The position numbers and the translations under genes are program-made. The notes under the pieces were generated by a model. That model saw nothing but the letters and a program-made list of their open reading frames with translations, did not search any database and was not told where the DNA came from. This document shows positions 26,781 to 35,433 of a DNA stretch of 64,000 bases, piece after piece. This DNA comes from Flavobacterium sp. JAS. Lineage in GTDB: Bacteria; Bacteroidota; Bacteroidia; Flavobacteriales; Flavobacteriaceae. The stretch's first letter is position 1, and each line of letters starts with the position of its first letter. The DNA is taken from assembly GCF_020991455.1 (NCBI RefSeq), contig NZ_JAJMOX010000010.1:124001-188000 (forward strand), written 5' to 3'.

Positions 26781-28379
26781 ATGAAAAAGACATCTTTTTT
26801 AAATAAATATAGTTTGCTACTTCTAGCAGCGGCATTTCTGACTTTTGGATCATGTCAGGATGATTTTACAGACAGACCTTCTGAAGACGGAATAAGTTTA
26901 GATTCTTATTATAGTACAAATGATCAGGTAGCATCTGCTACAAATGGTATGTACAGCAGAACCTGGTTTCAGATGTATAATAAATTTTGGTGGGCACTTG
27001 AGGTAGGTTCTGGAAATATGTATTCAGGATCTCCGGATGTTAGTGGTTTAAGAACATTTTCGTTAAACGGAAGTGATCCTGAATTGGTAAATGGCTGGTC
27101 AGCATTATGGGCAAATGTGCAACAAGGTAATATGATTATTAACTTTTTGGCGGCCAGAGTTGGTCCGGCAGTTGATAAAAATGTTTTGGATAATACGGTG
27201 GGTGAGGCTTATTTTATGAGAGCCACTGCTTATTTTGATTTGGTAAGACTTTGGGGACCGGTGCCAATTATCGAAAATCCTCTTGATTATACAAGTAATC
27301 CTTATGTAAATACAAATACAGTCGATGACGTTTATAAATTGATTGTAATGGATTATTTGAAAGCAATTAATTTATTGGCAGACAAAAACAGAGGTGCTAA
27401 TTATGCTAATAACGGGCACGTGTCTAAAGGTTCTGCAAAAGCAATGCTGGCCAAAGTTTATTTGTACCAAAAAGATTATGCTAATGCCAGAGCAATGGCA
27501 GAAAGTGTTATTAATAGTGGAGAATTTAAGCTTTTGGGCGGAGATCAATTACCGGGAAAAAGCTTTGGCGATTTGTTTACTTATCCAAACAATAATAACG
27601 AGGAATCTATTTTTGCTATTCAGTGGAAAGGTGATGGAAATTACGGATCAGCAAATAATTGTAATACACAATTTGGTTTTCAGGACGGAACCTTATCAAC
27701 TTCAAATGCATCTTATGCAGGAGTTTTTGGACCAAGTCAAGACGTTTTATTGTCATTATATGATGCGAATGATGTTAGAAAACATGAAACTGTAATGGTT
27801 GCAGGTGATTCTTATCCTAATATTAAAACAACTTCAGGAATTGGATTTACAGTTCCTACCGGTAAAGATTTGGCGCAAGCTTCTGGTGGTGCGATTAAAA
27901 AATACTGTATTGGTGTTGTAAACGGAAACGTAACGGGTCAGGCTGATGCTTGGGCTATGATGGATAATAATTCATACGTAATGCGTTATGCTGAATTGTT
28001 GTTAATTCATGCCGAGGCTGTTTTGGCGGGAGGAGCAAGTACTTCAGACGCTGGGGCATTAAGCTCTATTAATGCAGTTAGAAAAAGAGCTGGACTAAGC
28101 AATCTAGCTTCTGTAACTTTTGATGATATATTCTTAGAAAGAAGAAAAGAATTGTGTTTCGAAGGAGATTATTGGTTTGACTTAGGGCGTATCGACAAAA
28201 ATAAAGCAATCGCAATTATGTCTGCACAAAATAGAGGAGACCGATATGCAGAACGCCATTATACACCTATATATAGTGATGATCATGCTACAAATGATTT
28301 CTATATGGATTATCCTGATAATGAAGTGGCTAAAAATCCTAAGTTATTACAAGCTCCGGTTCCATATACTTTTAAATAA
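26781..28379 (+). CDS. susD: SusD/RagB-family glycan-binding lipoprotein
   Basis: A 532-residue precursor with lipoprotein signal ending FGSC (Cys about 25), followed by QDDF, which resembles the acidic lipoprotein export signal of surface lipoproteins. The TPR-rich fold features of SusD are visible: LDSYYSTNDQVASATNGMY, AYFMRATAYFDLVRLWGPVPII, and the C-terminal LLIHAEAVLAGG and ERRKELCFEGDYWFDLGR. It acts as a lid on the SusC transporter at the cell surface. Directly follows susC and precedes the TIG-domain lipoprotein gene. Confidence 0.96.
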   Translation: MKKTSFLNKYSLLLLAAAFLTFGSCQDDFTDRPSEDGISLDSYYSTNDQVASATNGMYSRTWFQMYNKFWWALEVGSGNMYSGSPDVSGLRTFSLNGSDPELVNGWSALWANVQQGNMIINFLAARVGPAVDKNVLDNTVGEAYFMRATAYFDLVRLWGPVPIIENPLDYTSNPYVNTNTVDDVYKLIVMDYLKAINLLADKNRGANYANNGHVSKGSAKAMLAKVYLYQKDYANARAMAESVINSGEFKLLGGDQLPGKSFGDLFTYPNNNNEESIFAIQWKGDGNYGSANNCNTQFGFQDGTLSTSNASYAGVFGPSQDVLLSLYDANDVRKHETVMVAGDSYPNIKTTSGIGFTVPTGKDLAQASGGAIKKYCIGVVNGNVTGQADAWAMMDNNSYVMRYAELLLIHAEAVLAGGASTSDAGALSSINAVRKRAGLSNLASVTFDDIFLERRKELCFEGDYWFDLGRIDKNKAIAIMSAQNRGDRYAERHYTPIYSDDHATNDFYMDYPDNEVAKNPKLLQAPVPYTFK

Positions 28380-28398
28380 TTATTAAAATTTGAATATT

Positions 28399-29439
28399 AT
28401 GAAAAATATAAAAATAAAATATCTATTGCCGTTTTTTGCTATGGCTGCCGTGGTACTAGGTTTGTTTTCTTCTTGTGATAGTAATGATGCTTCAAGTAGT
28501 AGTTCTGGTGCTCCGGAAATTACAAGTGTAGCAAAAGCTGTAGAGGGAGATTTGGTTCCTGTAACAGTTGGAGATCCTAAAAACTATTATATTATTAGAG
28601 GTAAAGGTCTTTCGACAGTAACAAAAATTTACTTTAATGATTTTGATACCTATTTCAATCCTGTATTAGTTACAAATACTGAGATATTCGTTTTAATTGA
28701 TGAAAAAACACCTTATGCGAATTCAAGTAATAAATTGAAAGTTGTTACAAAAGCAGGAACTATTCTTTATGATTTTGTGGTAGCACCACCAACACCTAAG
28801 TTTGATAGCTTTAATTCTATCAATGCTGCCGAAGGTGATATCGTAACAGTTTATGGAGATTATTTTTTAAATCCTACCGTAAAAGTGGGCACTTCAGATG
28901 TTCCTGTGATTTCGTCTACCTTAACAGAAATCAAATTTAAAATGCCGGCAAATGCAACAGATCAATATGTTACAGTAAGTAATATTTCGGGTTCTACAGT
29001 TTCTGCAGAAGCTATTGGTTCAGCGCTATATGATGATGTATTGCAAGGCGATGCAGGACATTGGATGTGGAACGGTGCGGATATTTTTGATACCAATTTT
29101 AAAGACGATAAAGTACAGGGAGAAGCGGCTATTAAATTTGTTTTTGGAGGATGGAATGGTGCTGATATGAAATTCAACTCCAGAGATATCTCAAAATATA
29201 AAGCATTTAGAGTTAAAGTAAAAAGTGTTTCTACAAATGCAGCTGCAAGCGTGGTCTTTGTTTTTGGAGGATGGGCTTATCAAATTAAAAAACCTTTAAC
29301 AAACAAATGGACTACAATTGAAATTCCATTTTCAGATATTGGAAACCCAACTACTTTTGATCAGCTAACGTTGCAAGAGTCAGGTGGTTTTGGTGGTAAC
29401 ACAATTCTTATGGATGACATGGGATTTGTATTAAAGTAA
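28399..29439 (+). CDS. TIG-domain surface glycan-binding lipoprotein (SGBP)
   Basis: About 346 residues from the ATG at 28399; the longer frame begins at a TTG 9 bp upstream, which is a less likely start. Signal peptide MKNIKIKYLLPFFAMAAVVLGLFSSC with lipidated Cys, then DSND (surface export-like) and a Ser-rich tether. Two IPT/TIG Ig-like repeats (about 40-200; AVEGDLVPVTVGDPKNYYIIRGKGL and INAAEGDIVTVYGDYFLNPTVKVG) lead to a C-terminal beta-sandwich glycan-binding domain (VFGGWNGADMKFNSRDISKYKAFRVKV...ILMDDMGFVLK). This is the SusE-position protein of mannan/xyloglucan-type PULs and binds polysaccharide at the cell surface. Sequence-specific ligand unknown. Confidence 0.87.
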   Translation: MKNIKIKYLLPFFAMAAVVLGLFSSCDSNDASSSSSGAPEITSVAKAVEGDLVPVTVGDPKNYYIIRGKGLSTVTKIYFNDFDTYFNPVLVTNTEIFVLIDEKTPYANSSNKLKVVTKAGTILYDFVVAPPTPKFDSFNSINAAEGDIVTVYGDYFLNPTVKVGTSDVPVISSTLTEIKFKMPANATDQYVTVSNISGSTVSAEAIGSALYDDVLQGDAGHWMWNGADIFDTNFKDDKVQGEAAIKFVFGGWNGADMKFNSRDISKYKAFRVKVKSVSTNAAASVVFVFGGWAYQIKKPLTNKWTTIEIPFSDIGNPTTFDQLTLQESGGFGGNTILMDDMGFVLK

Positions 29440-29470
29440 AAAGTAATTATTGGTTTTGAGTTTTGTTTAA

Positions 29471-29507
29471 GTATTCCCTAATCTACTCAATTAGGGAATA
29501 CTTTTTT
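29471..29507 (+). terminator. Intra-operon terminator/attenuator
   Basis: A perfect 12-bp stem (GTATTCCCTAAT 29471-29482 / ATTAGGGAATAC 29490-29501), 7-nt loop and T6 follow the SGBP gene and precede the GH27 gene. Probably reduces expression of the two downstream enzyme genes relative to susCD-SGBP. Confidence 0.85.
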
Positions 29508-29535
29508 AATATAATTAATTATTGAATTTTTAATA

Positions 29536-30771
29536 ATGAAAAAAATCATTTTAGCAATTGTATTGAGTGTTTCCGGCTTAGGTTTTAGCCAAGGGAATAC
29601 ACATACACAGAAAGCAGGTAAATTTGAAGGTTTGGCCATGACACCGCCAATGGGTTGGAATTCCTGGAATACTTTTGAAACCAATATCGACGAAAAATTA
29701 GTAAAAGAAACGGCTGATATTATGGTTTCGTCAGGAATGGCAGCTGCAGGGTATAATTATATTGTACTGGATGATGGCTGGATGGCAAGAGAACGTGATG
29801 CAAACGGAGATTTGGTTCCTGATCCGGTTAAATTTCCAAACGGAATGAAAGCGGTAATTGATTATGTACACAGCAAAGGTTTAAAATTTGGTTTGTACAA
29901 TTGCGCGGGAACTCAAACTTGTGCCGGATATCCGGGAACGCGCGGTTATGAGTTTCAGGATGCTCGCTTTTATGCTAAATTAGGTATTGACTTTTTAAAG
30001 TATGATTGGTGTAATACACAAGGAATTACTGCCAAAGAAGCTTATACAACAATGAGTAATGCGCTTAAAACTGCCGGAAGGCCTATTGTTTTCAGCCTTT
30101 GCGAATGGGGAGACAATCAGCCTTGGGAATGGGGAAAACCAGTTGGGAATTTATGGAGAATTTCGGGAGATATCTATCCTTGCTTTGATTGCGAGTTTAA
30201 ACACGAAGAAGGAAATTGGTCGTCATGGGGATTCATGAAAATTATCGAAATGCGCAAAGATATCCGCAAATACTCTGGTCCGGATCATTGGAATGATTTT
30301 GACATGATGGAAGTAGGTGATGGAATGACCAATACTGAGGATAAAGCTCATTTTGCAATGTGGTCAATGGTGGCGTCTCCATTAATCGCAGGGAATGATT
30401 TCAGAAAAATGTCAAAAGAAACTTTGGCAATCTTAACTAACAAAGAATTAATTGCCGTAAATCAGGACAAATTAGGAATCCAGGGTTTTAAACATTCTGC
30501 AGAAGACGGATTAGAAGTTTGGGTAAAACCTTTGTCAGACGGAAATTGGGCTATAACATTTTTGAATAGAAGTGATGTTGCAAAAAAAATCAATTTCGAC
30601 TGGAAAAAGCATATCATTAAAGATGTCGATTTTGGTTATGAAGTTGATTTCAACAAAACAATTTTTAAATTAAAAGATCTTTGGAAGAATAAAGAAATCG
30701 GGAATACTAAAAAGAATTTTATTGCCGATATTGCTTCGCACGATGTTATTACATTAAGATTAATTCCTTAA
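29536..30771 (+). CDS. GH27 alpha-galactosidase
   Basis: A 411-residue secreted enzyme with signal peptide MKKIILAIVLSVSGLGFSQ. GH27 signatures: MTPPMGWNSWNTF near residue 33, VLDDGWM, nucleophile D157 in FLKYDWCNT, acid/base candidate D212 in WRISGDI, and WNDFDMMEVGDG. A short C-terminal beta domain ends ASHDVITLRLIP. It removes alpha-1,6-galactosyl side chains from galacto(gluco)mannan oligosaccharides, probably in the periplasm, opening the backbone to mannanases. Sits behind an apparent attenuator in the rightward operon. Confidence 0.95.
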   Translation: MKKIILAIVLSVSGLGFSQGNTHTQKAGKFEGLAMTPPMGWNSWNTFETNIDEKLVKETADIMVSSGMAAAGYNYIVLDDGWMARERDANGDLVPDPVKFPNGMKAVIDYVHSKGLKFGLYNCAGTQTCAGYPGTRGYEFQDARFYAKLGIDFLKYDWCNTQGITAKEAYTTMSNALKTAGRPIVFSLCEWGDNQPWEWGKPVGNLWRISGDIYPCFDCEFKHEEGNWSSWGFMKIIEMRKDIRKYSGPDHWNDFDMMEVGDGMTNTEDKAHFAMWSMVASPLIAGNDFRKMSKETLAILTNKELIAVNQDKLGIQGFKHSAEDGLEVWVKPLSDGNWAITFLNRSDVAKKINFDWKKHIIKDVDFGYEVDFNKTIFKLKDLWKNKEIGNTKKNFIADIASHDVITLRLIP

Positions 30772-30783
30772 AAACGGCTTGCT

Positions 30784-31749
30784 ATGAAATCAAAAACTAA
30801 AATTTTCACCATTACTTTATTATTGATGTTTTGCTTTTCGAAAGCGCAATTTGTAAAACATCACGGACAGCTAAGTGTACTCGGAACTCAATTAGTAGAT
30901 AAAGATAATAATCCGATTGTATTAAGAGGAATGAGTTTTGGCTGGCACAGTATGTGGCCCAGGTTTTATAATGAGAAAGCGGTTAGTTGGTTAAAAAAAG
31001 ATTTCAATTGTAATGTAGTGCGCGCCGCAATGGGAGTTGAGTTAGGAGAATGGGCTTATTTGAAAGAACCACAATTCTCAAAAGAAAAAATCGAAGCAGT
31101 TGTAAACGCAGCAATAAAATCAGATATCTATGTAATTATCGATTGGCACAGTCATAATATAAATCTTGAGGAGGCTAAAGCTTTTTTTGCTGAGATGTCT
31201 AAAAAGTATGGCAAGTATCCCAATATAATCTACGAAGTTTTTAATGAACCTGATTACGAATCCTGGTCAGAAGTTAAGGCTTATGCCGAGGATGTAATTA
31301 AGGTTATTAGAGAGAATGATCCAAATAATATTATTTTGGTTGGTTCACCGCATTGGGATCAGGATGTCAATCTTCCGGCCGAAGACCCAATTCGAGGATA
31401 CCATAATATAATGTACACGATGCATTTTTATGCGGCCACACATGGAAAAGAATTAAGAGACAAAACTGATGATGCTATAAAAAGCGGTTTGCCAATTTTT
31501 ATTTCGGAATCCGCAGGAATGGAAGCGTCCGGTGATGGGCCATTAAATAGAAAAGCGTGGCAGGAATATATTGATTGGATGGAAGCCAGAAAACTTAGCT
31601 GGATAACCTGGTCAGTTTCTGATAAAGACGAATCATGTTCTATTTTAAAAAAATCAGCAAAATCAGAAGGGAAATGGAAAGAGGAAGATTTGAAAGAATC
31701 AGGAATTATGGTTCGTGAGTTTTTAAGAAAATACAATACGCAAGAGTAG
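30784..31749 (+). CDS. GH5 endo-beta-1,4-glucanase (GH5_2-like)
   Basis: A 321-residue secreted enzyme (signal peptide MKSKTKIFTITLLLMFCFSKAQ). TIM-barrel motifs: VLRGMSFGWHSMWPRFYNEKAVSWL, NVVRAAMGVELGEW, IDWHSHN, acid/base E155 in YEVFNEP and nucleophile E242 in FISESAG. RAAM and WHSHN point to the cellulase-type subfamily 2 rather than the mannanase subfamily 7. In this locus it would cut the beta-1,4-glucosyl bonds of glucomannan (inference). Last gene of the operon, 12 bp after GH27, with a terminator following. Confidence 0.9.
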   Translation: MKSKTKIFTITLLLMFCFSKAQFVKHHGQLSVLGTQLVDKDNNPIVLRGMSFGWHSMWPRFYNEKAVSWLKKDFNCNVVRAAMGVELGEWAYLKEPQFSKEKIEAVVNAAIKSDIYVIIDWHSHNINLEEAKAFFAEMSKKYGKYPNIIYEVFNEPDYESWSEVKAYAEDVIKVIRENDPNNIILVGSPHWDQDVNLPAEDPIRGYHNIMYTMHFYAATHGKELRDKTDDAIKSGLPIFISESAGMEASGDGPLNRKAWQEYIDWMEARKLSWITWSVSDKDESCSILKKSAKSEGKWKEEDLKESGIMVREFLRKYNTQE

Positions 31750-31772
31750 AGAATATTATTTTCTATTTTAAA

Positions 31773-31805
31773 AAAGCTTGTTCAGTTTTGAGCAGGCTTT
31801 TTTTT
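31773..31805 (+). terminator. Terminator at the end of the mannan PUL operon
   Basis: Arms AAAGCTTGTTCA (31773-31784) and TGAGCAGGCTTT (31789-31800) pair over 12 bp with two G-U pairs, loop GTTT, then a T run. Confidence 0.85.
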
Positions 31806-32362
31806 GTTTTTATTGTAAAGTTTTTGTTTTTGATTTAAGAATTATATTGAATGTTTAAGGTATGTTTGGAGACTTTTAAAGATTTATTTTTGTAGGAATT
31901 TTGAGCTTTTTGAAGAAAAGGTTTTATTGGGAATAAAATGTGAGGCGCATAATTTATTTTTAGTGTAATTTTTATAATACCCCTATTTTTTAAAGGGGTT
32001 GTATTTTTTAAATGACATTTTATGGTTATTTTTTGGTTGTTTGTTGATGTGTTTTGACTGTTAACCCTTTTGAAAATGTATTTTTTGATAAAAATGCGTT
32101 GTGGAATTTTTAAAAATAAAACCGTATTAATGTCAAATCACGATTATTGAGAAGTTAATTTTTGTAATCCATAATTCTTTCCAAAAAACATCAAAAAAAT
32201 AGATTTCGATTCTTGTACTGATACAAAAGTTAATAAATTCGCTAATGAAAATGAAGAGATTTAGGGGGCAAATAAGAGGTTTTAAAAGTGACTTGTACTA
32301 TTAGATAGATATATAAAAGATTAACTAACCAAAATCAATTAATAACCAAAAACCAATTAAAA
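31806..32362. other. Long AT-rich intergenic region
   Basis: No gene-like frame on either strand. A plus-strand promoter-like pair (TTTG 31865-31868, TATTTTTG 31885-31892, spacer 16 nt) and a weak ATACCCCT/AGGGGTTGTAT hairpin (31977-32003) are the only signals seen. It may hold a long leader or small RNA for the porin gene; nothing else is supported. Confidence 0.35.
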
Positions 32363-33457
32363 ATGAAAAAAGTATTACACATTTTTGCCGCGATGTTAAC
32401 AAGTTCTTTTGCCTTTGCCCAAGATGATACTGAAACACCGGTATCGCCAGCAACCACTTGGGGCGGGTCAGCAGATGCTTATTATAAATATGATTTTTCG
32501 AAACAAATGAACGGATTGACGAGCTTTACCAACTCTCAGGATTCATTTGAACTAGGAATGGCTTCAGTTCAAGCCGGTCATACTTTTGGGAAAGCTTCTG
32601 TTTTTGTAGACTTAGGATTCGGAAAAAGAGCGGGAGAATTTTCATATAATGAAACAACAGATAAAGATATTTATTCTAAATTTTTAATAAAACAATTGTT
32701 CTTTACTTATCAAATTACCGATAAATTTAAGGTAGTAGCGGGTAGTTTCGGAACACACATCGGATATGAAGTATTAGACGCTATAGGAAATAAAAACTAC
32801 AGTATGTCTTATGCATTTTCATACGGGCCGTTCTTTAATACAGGGGTAAAAGCCCAATATACATCAGGCAAATTTACCGCTATGTTTGGTATCACAAATC
32901 CTACTGATTTTAAATCGGCAATGGATGCAGGTTCTAGCCAAAAAACATACATAGGGCAAGTTGGATATGTGGGAGAAACAGGAAGTGCTTACTTGAATTT
33001 TACATCAGGAAGTACGAATCCTACTCCTGGAACTTTGGTAGTGCCATCTGATGAAAATAAAACACAAATTGATTTTGTGGCATCAAAAACAGTAACAGAT
33101 GCTTTTTCTTTAGGATTTAATGCAACTTATGCTAAAACTAAAAATGATTTTGATAGTGATTTAGATGGTGATTGGTTTTCATTAGTAGGATATGCTAATT
33201 ATGCTTTCAAGCCATCTTTGAGCTTGGCATACAGAATGGAATATTTTGATGCTAAAGATGCTGCAGCAAGTTTAGGAACAGTTGCCGGAACTAGTGTTTT
33301 TGCAAACACAGTTTCGTTAAATTATAAAGTTGGAAAACTAACCATAATTCCTGAGTTAAGATACGACGCAGCATCAGAAGATGTTTTTCTGGACAAAGAT
33401 GCTAATCCAACAGGAGGATCATTCTTCGGATTAATTGCTACAACATACTCTTTCTAG
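32363..33457 (+). CDS. Outer membrane beta-barrel porin (BBP2/OmpL-like family)
   Basis: A 364-residue precursor with signal peptide MKKVLHIFAAMLTSSFAFAQ. The mature protein is made of alternating amphipathic strands (GGSADAYYKYDFSK, FVDLGFGKRAGEF, FKVVAGSFGTHIGYEVLDA, NTVSLNYKVGKLTIIPELRYD) and ends in an aromatic residue (ATTYSF), as barrel proteins do. Motifs GSFGTHIGYE and NPTDF match the putative beta-barrel porin-2 family. Presumed passive uptake of small solutes through the outer membrane; substrate unknown. Monocistronic, with its own terminator. Confidence 0.8.
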   Translation: MKKVLHIFAAMLTSSFAFAQDDTETPVSPATTWGGSADAYYKYDFSKQMNGLTSFTNSQDSFELGMASVQAGHTFGKASVFVDLGFGKRAGEFSYNETTDKDIYSKFLIKQLFFTYQITDKFKVVAGSFGTHIGYEVLDAIGNKNYSMSYAFSYGPFFNTGVKAQYTSGKFTAMFGITNPTDFKSAMDAGSSQKTYIGQVGYVGETGSAYLNFTSGSTNPTPGTLVVPSDENKTQIDFVASKTVTDAFSLGFNATYAKTKNDFDSDLDGDWFSLVGYANYAFKPSLSLAYRMEYFDAKDAAASLGTVAGTSVFANTVSLNYKVGKLTIIPELRYDAASEDVFLDKDANPTGGSFFGLIATTYSF

Positions 33458-33490
33458 AGATAAAGATTGATATTTTTTTTTTTTTTGGGA

Positions 33491-33526
33491 GCTGTCGAAA
33501 CATATTAATGTTTTGGCAGCTTTTTT
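33491..33526 (+). terminator. Terminator after the porin gene
   Basis: Arms GCTGTCGAAACAT (33491-33503) and ATGTTTTGGCAGC (33508-33520) pair over 13 bp with two G-U pairs, flanked by T runs on both sides. Confidence 0.88.
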
Positions 33527-33550
33527 ATTTGGGAGAGTTTGTTATTTTTT

Positions 33551-33782
33551 TTGCCACGAATTACACGAATTTACGCTAATTTCTTTCATGTATAGCTTAG
33601 CAGCAGTTTATAAAACGAGCATTACGTAGAGAGGCATAGCAGTGCATCTTTTTTTTTGCTACAGATTAAAAGATTAGAAGGTTTTTTTACCACGAATTAC
33701 ATGAAGTTATGTGTAAAGTTTCGTTGTAGCCTATAAAAACTAACATAAAAAATTAGTGAAAATTAGTGTAATTCGTGACAAC
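33551..33782. repeat. Decayed or expanded GCCACGAATTACAC inverted repeat with insert
   Basis: The left arm at 33551-33583 (TTGCCACGAATTACACGAAT...) and the right arm at 33750-33782 (...TTAGTGTAATTCGTGACAA) are imperfectly complementary but 170 bp apart. Between them lie the 24-nt element 33626-33649 and another half-arm (ACCACGAATTACATGAAG, from 33689), as if elements had inserted into each other. Confidence 0.7.
33626..33649. repeat. 24-nt GTAGAGAGGCAT...GCATCT element, copy 2
   Basis: Matches 15501-15524 in 22 of 24 positions and lies inside the loop of the larger inverted repeat 33551-33782. Confidence 0.6.
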
Positions 33783-33830
33783 TTTATAAATGCATGACAT
33801 CTTTATATGTAGATAGGCTATTGTTTATAT

Positions 33831-33866
33831 AAAAAAACGCATTTCCGGAAATCCAAAAATGCGTTT
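33831..33866 (-). terminator. Terminator of the amidase gene
   Basis: AAACGCATTT (33835-33844) pairs with AAATGCGTTT (33857-33866). On the minus strand the hairpin is followed by a T run, so it terminates the leftward amidase transcript. Confidence 0.82.
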
Positions 33867-33891
33867 ATTATATTTTGTGTGAGATATTTTT

Positions 33892-34797
33892 TTACTGAAT
33901 TTGTTTCTTGTAAATGGAGTACATAGTATCAATTGTTTTTCGATCTAAAACAGACGTTACATCAGTTTGAATATAATGTAATTTGAAAGCCATAATTGCA
34001 GCCGAAAGATTCTTAGTATTATAACCAATAATTCTTAAAGCCTGTTCGATTTTAAAATCAAAGGGAGCCTCTTCAAGAACCTCGTCCGGCCAGATACCAA
34101 ATCCTTTTTCAGCAAGAGTTTTCCAAGGAAATAAAGCGCTTGGATCTTGTTTTCTGCCAGGAGCAATATCTGAATGACCTAAAATGTTTTGTGTTGGAAT
34201 ATTGTAATCTTTTTTCAATTTAGTCAAAAGAGCTACTAAACTGCTAATTTGTGCCTCTGTAAAAGGTTTAAAACCATTGTTGTCAAGCTCAATCCCAATG
34301 GAGCAAGAATTCAAATCAGTATTTTTTCCCCAAGTCGATGCGCCGGCATGCCATGCTCTTAAATAATCATTCAGCATTTGCACCACTTTTCCGTTTTCAG
34401 AAATCACGTAATGAGCGCTTACCTGAGTTTTAGTCTTGGTAAAAGTCTTAATAGTCTGTTGTATAGAATCTTGTGCAGTATGATGCAGGATAATAAAGCT
34501 AGGTTTTCTTAAATTAAAATTTACTGTTCCTATCCATTCCGTATTTATACCATTTAATAAAGCCGTTGATCCGGTTTTTGATAAAGTATCTTTTACAATC
34601 CCTAATTGAGATGCATAGGAAGTATCAATAACAACAGGAGGTATGGCAGGAATTGTCTGAGGATCTTTGCTTGTAATTTGATTTTCTAAATTTTTAAGCT
34701 GTTGATCGTAAACTTTTTCAGTGTTTTTATAAGGATTTGTAGAGCAAGAAGTAATAATAATTGCTAAAATCAGATAACAAAAATGTTTTTTTGACAT
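33892..34797 (-). CDS. N-acetylmuramoyl-L-alanine amidase (Amidase_2/PGRP) lipoprotein
   Basis: A 301-residue precursor with lipoprotein signal MSKKHFCYLILAIIITSC. The zinc-amidase domain shows FIILHHTAQ (first His ligand), SAHYVISENGKVVQMLND, AWHAGAS, SIGIELDNNG and the closing GHSDIAPGRKQDPSALFPW (His and Asp region). A short C-terminal helical extension (about 240-301) follows. It cleaves the amide between muramic acid and the peptide in peptidoglycan or recycled muropeptides, probably at the periplasmic face of a membrane. AmpD-like. Same strand as the Gly-rich protein gene 33 bp upstream. Confidence 0.9.
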   Translation of the reverse strand: MSKKHFCYLILAIIITSCSTNPYKNTEKVYDQQLKNLENQITSKDPQTIPAIPPVVIDTSYASQLGIVKDTLSKTGSTALLNGINTEWIGTVNFNLRKPSFIILHHTAQDSIQQTIKTFTKTKTQVSAHYVISENGKVVQMLNDYLRAWHAGASTWGKNTDLNSCSIGIELDNNGFKPFTEAQISSLVALLTKLKKDYNIPTQNILGHSDIAPGRKQDPSALFPWKTLAEKGFGIWPDEVLEEAPFDFKIEQALRIIGYNTKNLSAAIMAFKLHYIQTDVTSVLDRKTIDTMYSIYKKQIQ

Positions 34798-34830
34798 GGT
34801 TACTTAGATTTTTAAGATAGGTTCAAACAA

Positions 34831-35391
34831 TTATTCTGCGGCTTTTGTAGCTTCTGTGCTTTCTTTAACAACTTCTTTTGAATCTTTAATGTCTTTATCT
34901 TTTTTCTTTTTTGATTTCTTAATTTCTTTAAAATTGCTCATAAAAGCAGTATACTTTTCTACTTGATCAGGATTTAAAAAAGCTGTTACTTTTTTAGTTG
35001 TACTTTCTCTTAATGCTTTAATTTGTTCCATTTTTTGATCCTGGCTGCTGCTTTCGCTTTTCAAAAGAATTCCTTGTTCTCTCAAACTGTCTGCAAAAAC
35101 GTTTGTAATTGCAATTGCCTGAAGTTCATCAAGATTTACTTCCGGTTTCATTTGTTCTACAATTTTAGCTGCAGTTTCTTCAACAGGAATTTCTTTAGGC
35201 TTGCTTTGTCCTTGTGGTTGTTGACCCGGAACCATACTTCTGTCCATTCCGCTTCTTCCGCCGCCATATCCGCCACCGCCATAACCACCGCCTCCGTAAC
35301 CATTATTATATCCATTTCCGTATTGAGCCGAAACAGAATTGAAACAGAATATGGTAAAAACCAATAGGAAAAAAGATTGTGTAGGTTTCAT
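34831..35391 (-). CDS. Secreted Gly/Tyr-rich N-terminus protein with helical C-terminal domain
   Basis: A 186-residue precursor with signal peptide ending SVSAQ (residue 23). Residues about 24-48 are low-complexity YGNGYNNGYGGGGYGGGGYGGG. A helical domain follows (ETAAKIVEQMKPEVNLDELQAIAITNVFADSLREQ...MEQIKALRESTTKKVTAFLNPDQVEKYTAFM), whose shape (repeated amphipathic helices, L-x-P-[DE]-Q) recalls the LTXXQ/Spy-CpxP-like periplasmic proteins. The tail is Lys/Glu-rich and charged. Function not known; may be a periplasmic chaperone-like protein (inference). Confidence 0.7.
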   Translation of the reverse strand: MKPTQSFFLLVFTIFCFNSVSAQYGNGYNNGYGGGGYGGGGYGGGRSGMDRSMVPGQQPQGQSKPKEIPVEETAAKIVEQMKPEVNLDELQAIAITNVFADSLREQGILLKSESSSQDQKMEQIKALRESTTKKVTAFLNPDQVEKYTAFMSNFKEIKKSKKKKDKDIKDSKEVVKESTEATKAAE

Positions 35392-35433
35392 AATAATGTT
35401 TTTATCTAAAATTGATAATTGTTTAGCGTAAAT

